A DNA stretch of 64,000 bases. Source: Amycolatopsis antarctica (GTDB lineage Bacteria; Actinomycetota; Actinomycetes; Mycobacteriales; Pseudonocardiaceae). The stretch lies in contig NZ_NKYE01000007.1 in assembly GCF_002262875.1 (NCBI RefSeq), forward strand, positions 293,076 through 357,075. The letters are read 5' to 3'. A program made the translations under genes and the position numbers. Below are positions 44,227-51,896 of this stretch, one piece after another (positions within the stretch are counted from its first letter, which is position 1; each line of letters starts with the position of its first letter). Under the pieces are notes generated by a model. That model was not told the origin of the DNA. It did no database searches and saw nothing but the letters and a program-made list of their open reading frames with translations.

Positions 44227-44378
44227 ATCGAGATGATGAGTGATCGGGATCGGCGCCGTCATCGATCATCGACATGATTTCCGGCCGCCGCCAATCACGA
44301 TTCTGCCGGTGGTGAAATACGTGCGACTTTTGTCGGCGGCTGCTCCTAGGCTGTGCGCAAAGACCGAGAGGGAGCATC

Positions 44379-45362
44379 ATGGCCGAAGCGAGGGGCGTGC
44401 CCGAGGGCATCGCGGTACGGGCGCGCGCGCTGGTCAAGACGTACGGATCGACCCGGGCGCTGGACGGGGTCGACCTCGACATCCCGTCCGGCAAGGTGCT
44501 CGGGCTGCTCGGCCCGAACGGTGCGGGCAAGACCACCACAGTACGGATCCTGACCACGCTGCTGCGTCCCGATTCCGGCACCGCCACCGTCGCCGGGCAC
44601 GACGTGCTCGCCGATCCCGACTCGGTACGCAACTCGATAGGGCTCTCCGGCCAGTACGCCGCCGTGGACGAGAACCTCACCGGCTTCGAGAACCTGTACA
44701 TGGTCGGCCGGCTCTACGGCAGGCGCAAGGCCGACGCGCGTTCCCGCGCCAGGGAGCTGATCTCCCGGTTCGCGCTGACCGATGCCGCCGACCGGCCGAC
44801 GAAGGGTTACTCCGGCGGGATGCGGCGCAGGCTGGACCTGGCGGGCGCGCTGGTCGCCGAACCGACGGTGGTGATCCTGGACGAGCCCACCACCGGGCTC
44901 GACCCCGGCGGGCGGCTGGACACCTGGGCCGTCATCAAGGAACTGGTCTCCGACGGCACGACGGTGCTGCTGACCACGCAGTACCTGGAGGAGGCCGATC
45001 AGCTCGCCGACAACATCGTGGTGATCGACAAGGGCAAGGTGATCGCCCGCGGCACCGCCGACGAGCTGAAGAACGAGATCGGCGGTGAACGGCTGGAGAT
45101 CGTCGTCGCCTCGCCCGAGGACCTGGCCGTCACCCGGCGGGTGCTGGCCGAGGTCGGCGTCGGGGAGCCGGGCGTCGACGACCACACCCGCAGGGTCGAT
45201 GTGCTGGTCGAGGGCGGGCCGAAGGCGCTGATCGAGGCCCTGCGCAGGCTGGACGGGGAGAACGTCGCCGTGCTGGACGTCGGCCTGCATCGGCCGACGC
45301 TGGACGACGTGTTCCTCTCGCTCACCGGCCACGCGCCGCAGGACGAGGGGGCAAAGGCGTGA
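44379..45362 (+). CDS. DrrA-like ABC exporter ATPase
   Basis: A 327-residue ATPase of the daunorubicin-resistance (DrrA) group. Walker A is 'GLLGPNGAGKTTTVRIL', the Q-loop 'GLSGQYAAVDENLTG', the signature 'GYSGGMRRRLDLAGALV', Walker B 'VVILDEPTTGLDPGGR', and the H-loop 'VLLTTQYLEEADQLAD'. The C-terminal extension ('RRLDGENVAVLDVGLHRPTL' then DDVFLSLTG) is typical of the group. Its TGA overlaps the GTG of the permease. It pumps out a hydrophobic compound with DrrB-like partner; no biosynthetic cluster is near. Confidence 0.92.
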   Translation: MAEARGVPEGIAVRARALVKTYGSTRALDGVDLDIPSGKVLGLLGPNGAGKTTTVRILTTLLRPDSGTATVAGHDVLADPDSVRNSIGLSGQYAAVDENLTGFENLYMVGRLYGRRKADARSRARELISRFALTDAADRPTKGYSGGMRRRLDLAGALVAEPTVVILDEPTTGLDPGGRLDTWAVIKELVSDGTTVLLTTQYLEEADQLADNIVVIDKGKVIARGTADELKNEIGGERLEIVVASPEDLAVTRRVLAEVGVGEPGVDDHTRRVDVLVEGGPKALIEALRRLDGENVAVLDVGLHRPTLDDVFLSLTGHAPQDEGAKA

Positions 45363-46174
45363 ACACCTTCACCAAGGGAATGTCCGACAGCGGCGTCGTC
45401 ATCTGGCGGAACCTGAAGAACGTCCAGCGCAATCCGGAATGGCTGATCGGCGCCACGGCTTTCCCGATCATGTTCGTGCTGATGTTCGCCTACGTCTTCG
45501 GGGGCGCCATCGGCGGTCCCGGCGGCGACAGCGCGCAGTACCGCGAGTTCCTGATCGCCGGGATCTTCGCGCAGACCGTCGCGTTCAACTCCTCGTACAC
45601 GGTGATCGGCTTCGCCAGCGACCTGCAGAAGGGCATCATCGACCGGTTCCGGTCCCTGCCGATGTCCCGGCTCGCGGTGATCCTCGGGCGCACGGCGGCC
45701 GACCAGGTACTGAGCCTGGTGGTGCTGGTCGTGATGACCGGGGCCGGCCTGCTGATCGGCTGGCGTATCCGCGGCAGTTTCCTCGACGCGGTGCTCGGCT
45801 ACCTGGTGATCCTGATGTTCGCCTTCGCCATGTCCTGGGTCGGTGCGTACATCGGGTTGATCTCGAAGAGCGTCGAGGTGGCGAACAGCGCCGGGCTGAT
45901 CTGGATGTTCCCGCTGACGTTCATCTCCTCGGCGTTCGTGCCGCAGTCCAGTCTGCCGGGCGCGCTGCGGCCGATCGCCGACTGGAACCCGTTCACCGCC
46001 GCCGTGAACGCGACCCGGGACCTGTTCGGCAACAACGCTCCGACCGGTTTCCCGGAACCGAGCGGCTGGGCGGCCGACAACGCCGCGCTCTACGCCGTGC
46101 TGAGCTGCATCGTGATCATCGCGATCTTCGCGCCGCTCTCGGCCGCCAAGTACCGCAAGGTGGCCAGCAAGTAG
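45359..46174 (+). CDS. DrrB-like ABC-2 type permease
   Basis: A 271-residue membrane protein with six hydrophobic segments. 'VIWRNLKNVQRNPEWLIGAT' opens the ABC-2 fold, then 'MFVLMFAYVFGGAIGGPGG', 'GIIDRFRSLPMSRLAVILGR' (the amphipathic coupling region), and 'PLTFISSAFVPQSSLPGALR'. It starts at GTG overlapping the ATPase stop. A bidirectional hairpin follows. Confidence 0.92.
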   Translation: MNTFTKGMSDSGVVIWRNLKNVQRNPEWLIGATAFPIMFVLMFAYVFGGAIGGPGGDSAQYREFLIAGIFAQTVAFNSSYTVIGFASDLQKGIIDRFRSLPMSRLAVILGRTAADQVLSLVVLVVMTGAGLLIGWRIRGSFLDAVLGYLVILMFAFAMSWVGAYIGLISKSVEVANSAGLIWMFPLTFISSAFVPQSSLPGALRPIADWNPFTAAVNATRDLFGNNAPTGFPEPSGWAADNAALYAVLSCIVIIAIFAPLSAAKYRKVASK

Positions 46175-46181
46175 GCGCGCG

Positions 46182-46208
46182 GGCCCGGCGGTATCGTCCC
46201 GCCGGGCC
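46182..46208. terminator. Bidirectional hairpin between exporter and DoxX genes
   Basis: GGCCCGGCGG (46182-46191) pairs perfectly with CCGCCGGGCC (46199-46208) over a seven-base loop, filling most of the 41-base gap between two convergent genes. Confidence 0.75.
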
Positions 46209-46215
46209 GTCCGGG

Positions 46216-46788
46216 TCAGTTCGGCAGCGCCGACTCGACCGCCTTCGACGCGCGTCCCGCCAGGTAGGTGGTCTTCGTCCGTGCCCCGCGGACGGTGTCC
46301 TGCACCGAGTCGCCCGCCCCGTCGACGAACACACCCGCGCGGCGTGCGGCTCGACGGGCCCGCCAGCCCAGCGAGGGCTTGCCGTGCGTGTCGGCCGCGG
46401 CGATCAGCAGACCGCCTGCCAGCCCGGCGTTCTTCAGGAAGTGGATCAGTTCCTGGTCGCGCTCGGCGGGGGTTTCGGACGCCCAGAACGGGTGCCCGGC
46501 GACGGTCGTCGGGACCAGGCTGCCCAGCAGCGCCAGCGAGGCCAGGCGCGGGAACTTGCCGAGGGCGAGCGCCGTGCCCGCCGCGATCTTCACCCCGGCG
46601 TCGATCTTCACCAGCGTCAGCGCGTCGGTGGGAACGGCGTCCGGCAGCATGTCGGCCTGCTTGCCGACGGTCTTGTCCAGCACCGGTTCGGCCACCTTCG
46701 CGTGACCTTCCGGCGCGCGCAGGGCGTTGATGCCGCCGTAGATGAACGTGGCCGCGAGCAGCGGACGGGCCAATCGACGCAAGATCAC
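46216..46788 (-). CDS. DoxX-family membrane protein
   Basis: A 190-residue protein from GTG 46788, with GGAAGG upstream. The DoxX pattern is seen in 'LARPLLAATFIYGGINALR' near residue 6, 'GVKIAAGTALALGKFPRLAS' near 75, and 'HPFWASETPAERDQELIHFL' followed by KNAGLAGG near 115. There are four membrane segments, then a basic C-terminal tail of about 50 residues. DoxX proteins are linked to redox balance in actinobacteria (as with SodA/SseA in mycobacteria). Confidence 0.87.
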   Translation of the reverse strand: MILRRLARPLLAATFIYGGINALRAPEGHAKVAEPVLDKTVGKQADMLPDAVPTDALTLVKIDAGVKIAAGTALALGKFPRLASLALLGSLVPTTVAGHPFWASETPAERDQELIHFLKNAGLAGGLLIAAADTHGKPSLGWRARRAARRAGVFVDGAGDSVQDTVRGARTKTTYLAGRASKAVESALPN

Positions 46789-46918
46789 TGTGGACGCCTT
46801 CCAGGAGAGAAACGGTGCTTGGGTCGAAGTTACCCACTTCGGGGCGCGGTTAAGCGTCGGCGACACGGGCCCGCGCACCGCTCGATCGGGCTGTCCGACG
46901 GGGAATTCCGAATGACGC

Positions 46919-46949
46919 TTGACCTTGACGTCGCGTCAACTTCTACCGT
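46919..46949 (+). promoter_or_regulatory. MerR-type promoter with 19-bp spacer
   Basis: A -35 TTGACC (46919-46924) and a -10-like TACCGT (46944-46949) are separated by 19 bp, the over-long spacing that MerR proteins correct. Within the spacer TTGACG-TCG-CGTCAA (46925-46939) is a perfect palindrome. It lies 39 bases before the TipA-like gene, which should therefore activate itself. Confidence 0.7.
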
Positions 46950-46987
46950 TGGTCTCACCGCACGAGGAGACGAGGGAGGCGGTCGGA

Positions 46988-47746
46988 GTGCCGGTACCGG
47001 GCGAGTGGTCGATCCAGGACATCGCCCGGCTGGCCGGGACGACGAGCAGAACCCTGCGCCACTACGGCGACAAGGGCCTGCTCGAGCCCAGCCGGATCGG
47101 CCGCAACGGCTACCGGTTCTACGACCAGGCCGCCCTCGTCCGCCTGCAGCGGATCCTGCTGCTGCGCGAACTCGGCCTCGGCCTACCGGCCATCGCCGAG
47201 GTGCTCGGCGGGCAGCGCGACGGGGACGCCGCGCTGCGCGTCCACCTGGAATGGCTGGAGCGGGAGCAGGACCGCATCGGGCGGCAGATCGCGTCGGTGC
47301 GGACGACGTTGCACAAGAGGGAAGGAGGTGAACAACTCATGGCAGAGGAAATGTTCGACGGTTTCGACCACACCCGGTACGAGCAGGAGGTCACCGAGCG
47401 CTGGGGCCGCGAGGCCTACGCGAAGGGGGACCGGTGGTGGCGTTCGCTCAGTGACGCCGAGAAGAAGGCGGTCCAGCAGGAGCAGATCGACATCGCCACC
47501 GAGTTCGCGCTGGCGGGCCAGGCGGGCGAGCCGCACGACGGTGAGCACGCGCAGGCACTGACCCGGCGGCTGCACGACTGGCTCGCGCGGTCGTCGACGG
47601 TGACGAAGGGCTACTTCGTCGGGCTCGGTGAGCTGTACGTGGCCGATCCGCGCTACGGCGGCAACTTCGACCAGCACGCACAGGGGACCTCGGAGTTCAT
47701 CCGGGACGCGATGAAGGTCTACGCCGAGCGGCACCTGAGCGACTAG
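46988..47746 (+). CDS. TipA-like MerR-family regulator
   Basis: A 252-residue protein, the same length as TipAL of Streptomyces. The start is GTG 46988 with GAGGGAGG upstream. The N-terminal MerR domain is 'EWSIQDIARLAGTTSRTLRHY' (shown in part) with 'NGYRFYDQAALVRLQRILLL'. A coiled-coil linker covers about residues 85-120. The C-terminal TipAS domain has 'FDHTRYEQEVTERWGREAY' and ends 'YGGNFDQHAQGTSEFIRDA'. TipAS domains bind thiopeptides covalently through a Cys. I find no Cys in this protein, so covalent capture as in TipA is unlikely. An internal short form starting at 'MAEEMFDGFDHT' (47340), just after GGAGG, could make a TipAS-only product as in Streptomyces. Confidence 0.88.
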   Translation: MPVPGEWSIQDIARLAGTTSRTLRHYGDKGLLEPSRIGRNGYRFYDQAALVRLQRILLLRELGLGLPAIAEVLGGQRDGDAALRVHLEWLEREQDRIGRQIASVRTTLHKREGGEQLMAEEMFDGFDHTRYEQEVTERWGREAYAKGDRWWRSLSDAEKKAVQQEQIDIATEFALAGQAGEPHDGEHAQALTRRLHDWLARSSTVTKGYFVGLGELYVADPRYGGNFDQHAQGTSEFIRDAMKVYAERHLSD

Positions 47747-47874
47747 CTGTATCGCACTGGGGGTTCGCCGGTGGATGGGGCTGCAGACCCGTTCACCGGT
47801 GGCACTATCGGTTTCCATCCCGCCTTATCGGGCTTTATCGGGTTGCCGCTAGAGACCCATATACGCCCCGATGC

Positions 47875-48921
47875 TCAGCCTCGGTAGCGCTTCGGCAGCC
47901 GGAAACCGGCCTCGGCGGCGACCGTACGCAGGCGATCGGGGTAGTCGGTGATGATGCCGTCCACGCCGTCGTCGACGAGTTTGCGCATCGTCGCCGGATC
48001 GTCCACCGTCCACGGGACGACGGCGATGCCCGCCCGATGCGCCTCGCGCACCAGCTCGCGGGTGGTGAACGGCGCGTAGTCCGGGTCGCCGACGGCACCG
48101 TCCTGCGGGTTGCCGTGCACCGGCGACAACGCCGTGGCTCCGAACGAACGGACCGCACGTACCGGGCTGCCACCGAAGTCGTCGATGTCCAGTCCGCCCA
48201 GCCACGGCGACCTGCCCGGCAGCCCGGCCTGCAGGAACTCCGGCTGGGTCAGTGCGACGGTCGGCAGCCAGGGCGCGAGCCGCCGCATCCGCATCAACGC
48301 TCCCCAGTCGAAACTCTGCACGGTCACGTTGTGCGCGAAACCGGAGCGCAGGATCTCCCGGAGGGCGCGGCGGACGAACAGTTCCCTCGGCGCGGTCTCC
48401 TCCGGCGCGGCCGCCTCCACCTTGGTCTCGATGTTGAAGCGGATCCCGTACGCACGCCGGTCCCTCGCGAGGTCGAACACCTCGGCGAGGGTGGGCATCC
48501 GCGCGCCGGGCGCCAGTTCCTGCCCGGGATGCTGCGGTTGCCGCTGCGAACCGCAGTCCAGCGTGCGGACCTGCGCGAACGTCAGATCCTTCACATACTT
48601 GCCCGCGTACGGGAACGCCGGATCGCCCGGCACCACCGGCGCGGTGTCGGCGCACTTGGCGGGGTTGACCTGGCGATCGTGGGTCACCACCTCACGTCTG
48701 TCGGCGGTGATCTGAATGTCGAGTTCCAGCGTCGTCACGCCCAGCTCCAGCGCCCTGGCGAACGCCGGGATGGTGCCCTCGACCGTCAGGCCGAGACCTC
48801 CGCGATGCGCCTGGATGTCGAAGTCGCGCTTCGGCGTGGCCGCCGCCGTCCCGGCGAGCAGGCCCCCGGCCAGCGTCGCCACCACGGTCGCCGCGATCGT
48901 CACCCTCGCCCGTCCCAGCAC
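47875..48921 (-). CDS. Secreted glycerophosphodiester phosphodiesterase
   Basis: A 348-residue exported enzyme. The start is GTG 48921 with AGGAGG five bases upstream. The signal peptide covers residues about 1-29 ('VTIAATVVATLAGGLLAGTAAA'-like, shown in part). The catalytic motifs are 'DIQAHRGGLGLTVEGTIPA' near residue 34, 'TTLELDIQITADRREVVTHD' near 62 and 'NIETKVE' near 155. It hydrolyses glycerophosphodiesters to glycerol 3-phosphate and an alcohol, outside the cell. It is a calcium- or magnesium-dependent TIM barrel by family. Confidence 0.92.
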   Translation of the reverse strand: MLGRARVTIAATVVATLAGGLLAGTAAATPKRDFDIQAHRGGLGLTVEGTIPAFARALELGVTTLELDIQITADRREVVTHDRQVNPAKCADTAPVVPGDPAFPYAGKYVKDLTFAQVRTLDCGSQRQPQHPGQELAPGARMPTLAEVFDLARDRRAYGIRFNIETKVEAAAPEETAPRELFVRRALREILRSGFAHNVTVQSFDWGALMRMRRLAPWLPTVALTQPEFLQAGLPGRSPWLGGLDIDDFGGSPVRAVRSFGATALSPVHGNPQDGAVGDPDYAPFTTRELVREAHRAGIAVVPWTVDDPATMRKLVDDGVDGIITDYPDRLRTVAAEAGFRLPKRYRG

Positions 48922-49130
48922 CTCGTCCTCCTCGCCTCGGGTACCGCTGCGCGCCGGGCCGGCCGGGGGCTCCGGTACGTCCGCAGCGTGCCAGGCTCCG
49001 GCTACCGGCACCCCACGTCCAGGTGACCGGCTTGCCAACGCTTCGGTGGCGACCTCCGGGGTGACACGCCGATACGGAATTCTGGCCGTATATCGCGCTG
49101 ACGCTAGAAACGCCGATACGGTGCTAGGTC

Positions 49131-50327
49131 ATGGACCCGATCCGGAACCCGTTCGCGCCCGGCGCGGGCCAGCGCCCGCCCGAACTGGCCGGACGGGAAC
49201 GCGAGCTGGCGGCGTTCGAGGTGGTGCTGGAACGGGTCGCCCGTGGCAGGCCGGAACGCAGCCTGGTGCTCACCGGCCTGCGCGGCGTCGGGAAGACGGT
49301 GCTGCTCGGTGAACTCCGGTCGATGGCGGTGCGGCACGGTTGGGGCGCGGGCAAGGTCGAGGCGCGACCGGACGCCGAGCTGCGCAGGCCGTTGTCCGCC
49401 GCCCTGCACCGGGCGATCCGCGACCTGGCCGTCCGGCACCGGGCACCGGACCGGGTGGAGGACGTGCTCGCGGTGCTGAAGGCGTTCGCCCTGCGGGCGA
49501 ACAAGGCGGACGCGAAGCTGCGCGATCGGTGGCAGCCCGGCATCGACGTTCCCGCCGCGCAGGGGCGCGCCGACTCCGGCGACATCGAGATCGACCTGGT
49601 GGAGTTGTTCACCGACGTCGCGGAGCTGGCGGCCGATGTGGGCACCGGCGTCGCCCTGCTGATCGACGAGATCCAGGACCTGCTGCCGGACGATGTGTCC
49701 GCGCTCTGCGCCGCCTGCCACGAACTGTCCCAGTCCGGCGCGCCGCTGGTCGTCGTCGGCGCCGGGCTGCCGCACGTGCCCGCGGTGATGTCGGCGTCGA
49801 AGTCCTACTCGGAACGCCTCTTCCGTTACGCCCGGATCGACCGGCTGACCCGGGAGGACGCCGACCGCGCCGTGCTCGCCCCGATCGAACGCGAGGAAGC
49901 GGGCATCACGCCGGAAGCGCTGGACCTGCTGTTCTCCTGGTCCGGCGGGTACCCGTACTTCATCCAGGCGTACGGCAAGGCCGCCTGGGACGCGGCACCG
50001 GCGGACCCGATCACCGCGGAGGACGTCCAGGTCGCGGCGCCGGAGGCGGAGTCGGAGCTGGCCGTGGGCTTCTTCGGTTCCCGCTACGAGCGGGCCACCC
50101 CGGCCGAGCGGGAGTACCTGCTGGGGATGGCGGAACTGACGCAGGGCCGCGACGAGAGCGCCGGGACCTCCGACGTGGCCGTCTACCTCGGGCGGAAACC
50201 CTCGTCCCTGTCGCCGGCCCGGGACAGCCTGATGAAGAAGGGCCTCGTGTACTCCGCCGAGCGCGGGCACATCGCGTTCACCGTCCCGCACTTCGGCAAC
50301 TACCTGCTGGGCCGCGCCGACGACTGA
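49131..50327 (+). CDS. AAA (ORC/CDC6-like) ATPase with winged-helix tail
   Basis: A 398-residue ATPase. Walker A is 'LTGLRGVGKTVLLGEL' near residue 47, Walker B 'VALLIDEIQDLLPDD' near 180, sensor 1 is in 'APLVVVGAGLPHVP', and the lid region has 'WSGGYPYFIQAYGKAAW'. The C-terminal 60 residues ('TSDVAVYLGRKPSSLSPARD', then LMKKGLVYSAERG) form a winged helix. Such stand-alone ATPases are common in actinobacteria, and their roles are unknown. A GTCGAC-centred repeat pair begins 42 bases after its stop. Confidence 0.88.
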   Translation: MDPIRNPFAPGAGQRPPELAGRERELAAFEVVLERVARGRPERSLVLTGLRGVGKTVLLGELRSMAVRHGWGAGKVEARPDAELRRPLSAALHRAIRDLAVRHRAPDRVEDVLAVLKAFALRANKADAKLRDRWQPGIDVPAAQGRADSGDIEIDLVELFTDVAELAADVGTGVALLIDEIQDLLPDDVSALCAACHELSQSGAPLVVVGAGLPHVPAVMSASKSYSERLFRYARIDRLTREDADRAVLAPIEREEAGITPEALDLLFSWSGGYPYFIQAYGKAAWDAAPADPITAEDVQVAAPEAESELAVGFFGSRYERATPAEREYLLGMAELTQGRDESAGTSDVAVYLGRKPSSLSPARDSLMKKGLVYSAERGHIAFTVPHFGNYLLGRADD

Positions 50328-50368
50328 GCCGTTCCGCCCCGAACGAGCCCCTCAGCGTGCCACCAGAT

Positions 50369-50423
50369 CGCAATATGTCGACGTATTGCGCTGCCGTGGA
50401 CCGCAATATGTCGACGAATTGCG
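50369..50423. repeat. GTCGAC-centred palindromic repeat, pair
   Basis: Copies at 50369-50390 and 50402-50423 are 33 bp start-to-start and in the same orientation. The second has the CGAATTGCG variant half-site. The 11-bp spacer is CTGCCGTGGAC. Confidence 0.9.
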
Positions 50424-50559
50424 GTGTATATGGCTGTCTAGATGGTGCGCGATATTAACTGATACGGGCAAAGAGTGAGCGGCGGCACGATGTTTGGCCG
50501 GAGATCCGCGTCTTATGCCGACGATTCGCCGGTCAGTGCGCCACATCACCGGACGATCG

Positions 50560-50589
50560 TTGGCGAGTTTGTGAAAGAAAGTGCATACT
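50560..50589 (+). promoter_or_regulatory. Candidate promoter for the 49-residue protein gene
   Basis: TTGGCG (50560-50565) and CATACT (50584-50589) are 18 bp apart, about 85 bases before the ATG at 50675. This is a fair match to a housekeeping promoter. Confidence 0.45.
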
Positions 50590-50674
50590 GGAGGCACAAG
50601 CCACGAAGGGTCCCGAACCGCCGAGTCGGGACATCAGCGGCCCGGGGATCGGGCCACAGAAGGGGACGCCGAAC

Positions 50675-50824
50675 ATGAACAACATCGCCGCCAAGCTCCG
50701 CGCCCGTCGCGCCCAGGCCCGCACCCGCCGCGAGGTCAGTCGCGCGATCGACACCGCGACCTCCTCGACCGTCCGCCAGGAGCTCATCGCGATCTCCCAG
50801 GCGCGCCACAACCACATGCGCTGA
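50675..50824 (+). CDS. Small basic helical protein (49 aa)
   Basis: A 49-residue protein: 'MNNIAAKLRARRAQARTRRE' then a helix through 'ATSSTVRQELIAISQ' and 'ARHNHMR'. It is strongly basic and predicted to be all helical. AAGGGGA lies 10 bases before the ATG, and codon use has the high third-position GC of real local genes. I recognise this as a type of tiny actinobacterial protein without known function; nucleic-acid binding is possible from its charge. A second promoter for a candidate RNA starts at its stop codon. Confidence 0.7.
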   Translation: MNNIAAKLRARRAQARTRREVSRAIDTATSSTVRQELIAISQARHNHMR

Positions 50825-50850
50825 CCTGCGACTACGCGATCAGCTATAGT
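50821..50850 (+). promoter_or_regulatory. Candidate promoter of a small RNA
   Basis: CTGACC (50821-50826) and TATAGT (50845-50850) are 18 bp apart. TATAGT is a strong -10 in this GC-rich setting. Transcription would start near 50857 and end at the terminator at 50956. Confidence 0.5.
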
Positions 50851-50856
50851 GACCTG

Positions 50857-50960
50857 GGCCACAAAGGCTGTGGAGTGTAACGCCGTCGCGTACGACGTCG
50901 ATACTCCACTTGACCCCGCGATGCTGGCGGACCCCCGACCTGGCAGCATCGCGGGGTTTC
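50857..50960 (+). ncRNA. Candidate structured small RNA of about 100 nt
   Basis: Between the promoter above and a strong terminator there is no good frame, but there are nested stems. GTGGAGT (50870-50876) pairs with ACTCCAC (50903-50909), enclosing CGTCG/CGACG (50884-50888 with 50893-50897). CCACA/TGTGG (50859-50863 with 50869-50873) forms an alternative hairpin that competes with the first stem. The 13-bp terminator stem follows with a C-rich loop. This is either a free sRNA or a regulated leader without a downstream gene on that strand. It lies in a gap facing the DUF3072 gene. Confidence 0.5.
50914..50956 (+). terminator. Strong intrinsic terminator
   Basis: CCCCGCGATGCTG (50914-50926) pairs perfectly with CAGCATCGCGGGG (50944-50956) and is followed by TTTCCATTT. 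The loop includes ACCCCCGACC. It ends the candidate RNA and also lies 48 bases after the stop of the convergent DUF3072 gene. Confidence 0.8.
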
Positions 50961-51003
50961 CATTTGCCCGGACCCGTTCGAAGGTCCGCCACCGAGTCCG
51001 CGG

Positions 51004-51213
51004 TCAGCCGCGACCGGTCCGGCCCTGCAGTTCGTCGATCTTCTTCGACGCCTCCACCTTCGTCAGCCCGTCCGGCACGTTCTCGCCGGCTTCCTGCGCC
51101 AGCGTGTGCAGGTAGGACGACTGCGGACCGGTCATCGGCTCGTCGCCGGTGACCCAGTCCCGCGGATTCTTCTCCGGGCTCGGTGAAACGTCCTGCTCCT
51201 GCGGCTCGCTCAT
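51004..51213 (-). CDS. DUF3072 protein
   Basis: A 69-residue protein from ATG 51213, with GGGAGGG upstream. The family pattern is 'PMTGPQSSYLHTLAQEAGE' then 'LTKVEASKKIDELQ'. This is a small acidic cytosolic protein with a SAP-like helical end, widespread in actinobacteria and proteobacteria, of unknown function. The frame continues upstream as an open antisense stretch across the next genes, which is not part of it. Confidence 0.85.
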   Translation of the reverse strand: MSEPQEQDVSPSPEKNPRDWVTGDEPMTGPQSSYLHTLAQEAGENVPDGLTKVEASKKIDELQGRTGRG

Positions 51214-51287
51214 GAGCCCTCCCGTCATCATGTGTCGAACGTACGTTCGACGGTACGTGTCCGGCGGGCGGAGTGCAGGGCTGGCGG

Positions 51288-51857
51288 CTACGAACGTCCC
51301 ATCGAGTAGAACTCGCCGTTCGGCCGCAGGGCCGTCAGGTGGGCGAGCCGGTTCGACATCGCGAACAGCGCGGTGATCGCGCCGACGTCCCAGATCTCGT
51401 CCTCGCTCAGCCCGGCCGCACGCGCGGCAGCGAGCTGCGTGTCGCCGAACCGCTCCGGGTCGTGGGCCAGTGCCAGCGCCAGGTCGACGATCGCGCGGCC
51501 GCGTTCGTCCAGCCGCACTTCCCACGGATTGCTCGACACCCGGTCGGCCAGCTCCGGGTCCTTCGACCGGATGCGCAGGATCGCCCCGTGCGCCACCACG
51601 CAGTACGTGCAGTGGTTCGCCCCGGAGGTCGCGACCACGACGAGTTCCCGTTCCGCCTTGCTCAGTCCGTCGGAACGGTCCATCAGCGCGTCGTGGTAGT
51701 CGAGGAACGCCCGTAGCTCCGCGGGCCGGTGCCCGAGCGCGCGGAAGATGTTCGGCACGAAACCGGACTTCTCCGTGATCGTGCCGACCCGGTCCCGCAG
51801 ATCGTCCGGCAGTTCGGCCGGTTCGACCGTGCCGAACCGGCTCACGTCCTCGTCCAT
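51288..51857 (-). CDS. Carboxymuconolactone decarboxylase (AhpD-like) family protein
   Basis: A protein of 189 residues from ATG 51857 (MDEDVSRFGTVE). The family redox motif is 'SGANHCTYCVVAHGAIL' near residue 83, with C-x-x-C plus His as in AhpD-type peroxidase-related proteins. 'FVPNIFRALGHRPAELRAF' lies before it, and 'GLSEDEIWDVGAI' after it. It is likely a peroxidase-type enzyme in oxidative-stress defence; the partner is unknown. Confidence 0.9.
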   Translation of the reverse strand: MDEDVSRFGTVEPAELPDDLRDRVGTITEKSGFVPNIFRALGHRPAELRAFLDYHDALMDRSDGLSKAERELVVVATSGANHCTYCVVAHGAILRIRSKDPELADRVSSNPWEVRLDERGRAIVDLALALAHDPERFGDTQLAAARAAGLSEDEIWDVGAITALFAMSNRLAHLTALRPNGEFYSMGRS

Positions 51858-51896
51858 GCCCCCACGGTAGGGCAAGGCTCCGGTCGCGGGGTGGCC

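Larger units (their letters stand above)
50328..50674. other. Intergenic region with repeat pair and promoter
   Basis: A 347-base gap. It has the repeat pair at 50369-50423 and a candidate promoter at 50560-50589. Around 50508-50530 the sequence CGCGTCTTATGCCGACGATT is faintly like the repeat family. I see no gene in it. Confidence 0.5.

Noticed and set aside
44379..46174. Antibiotic biosynthesis cluster next to the DrrAB-like exporter
   Set aside because: No polyketide, peptide or tailoring enzyme genes are in the neighbourhood; such exporters often stand alone.
50857..50960. Assignment of the candidate RNA to the known 6C family
   Set aside because: The family needs two hairpin loops with runs of at least six C; only one run of five C is present.
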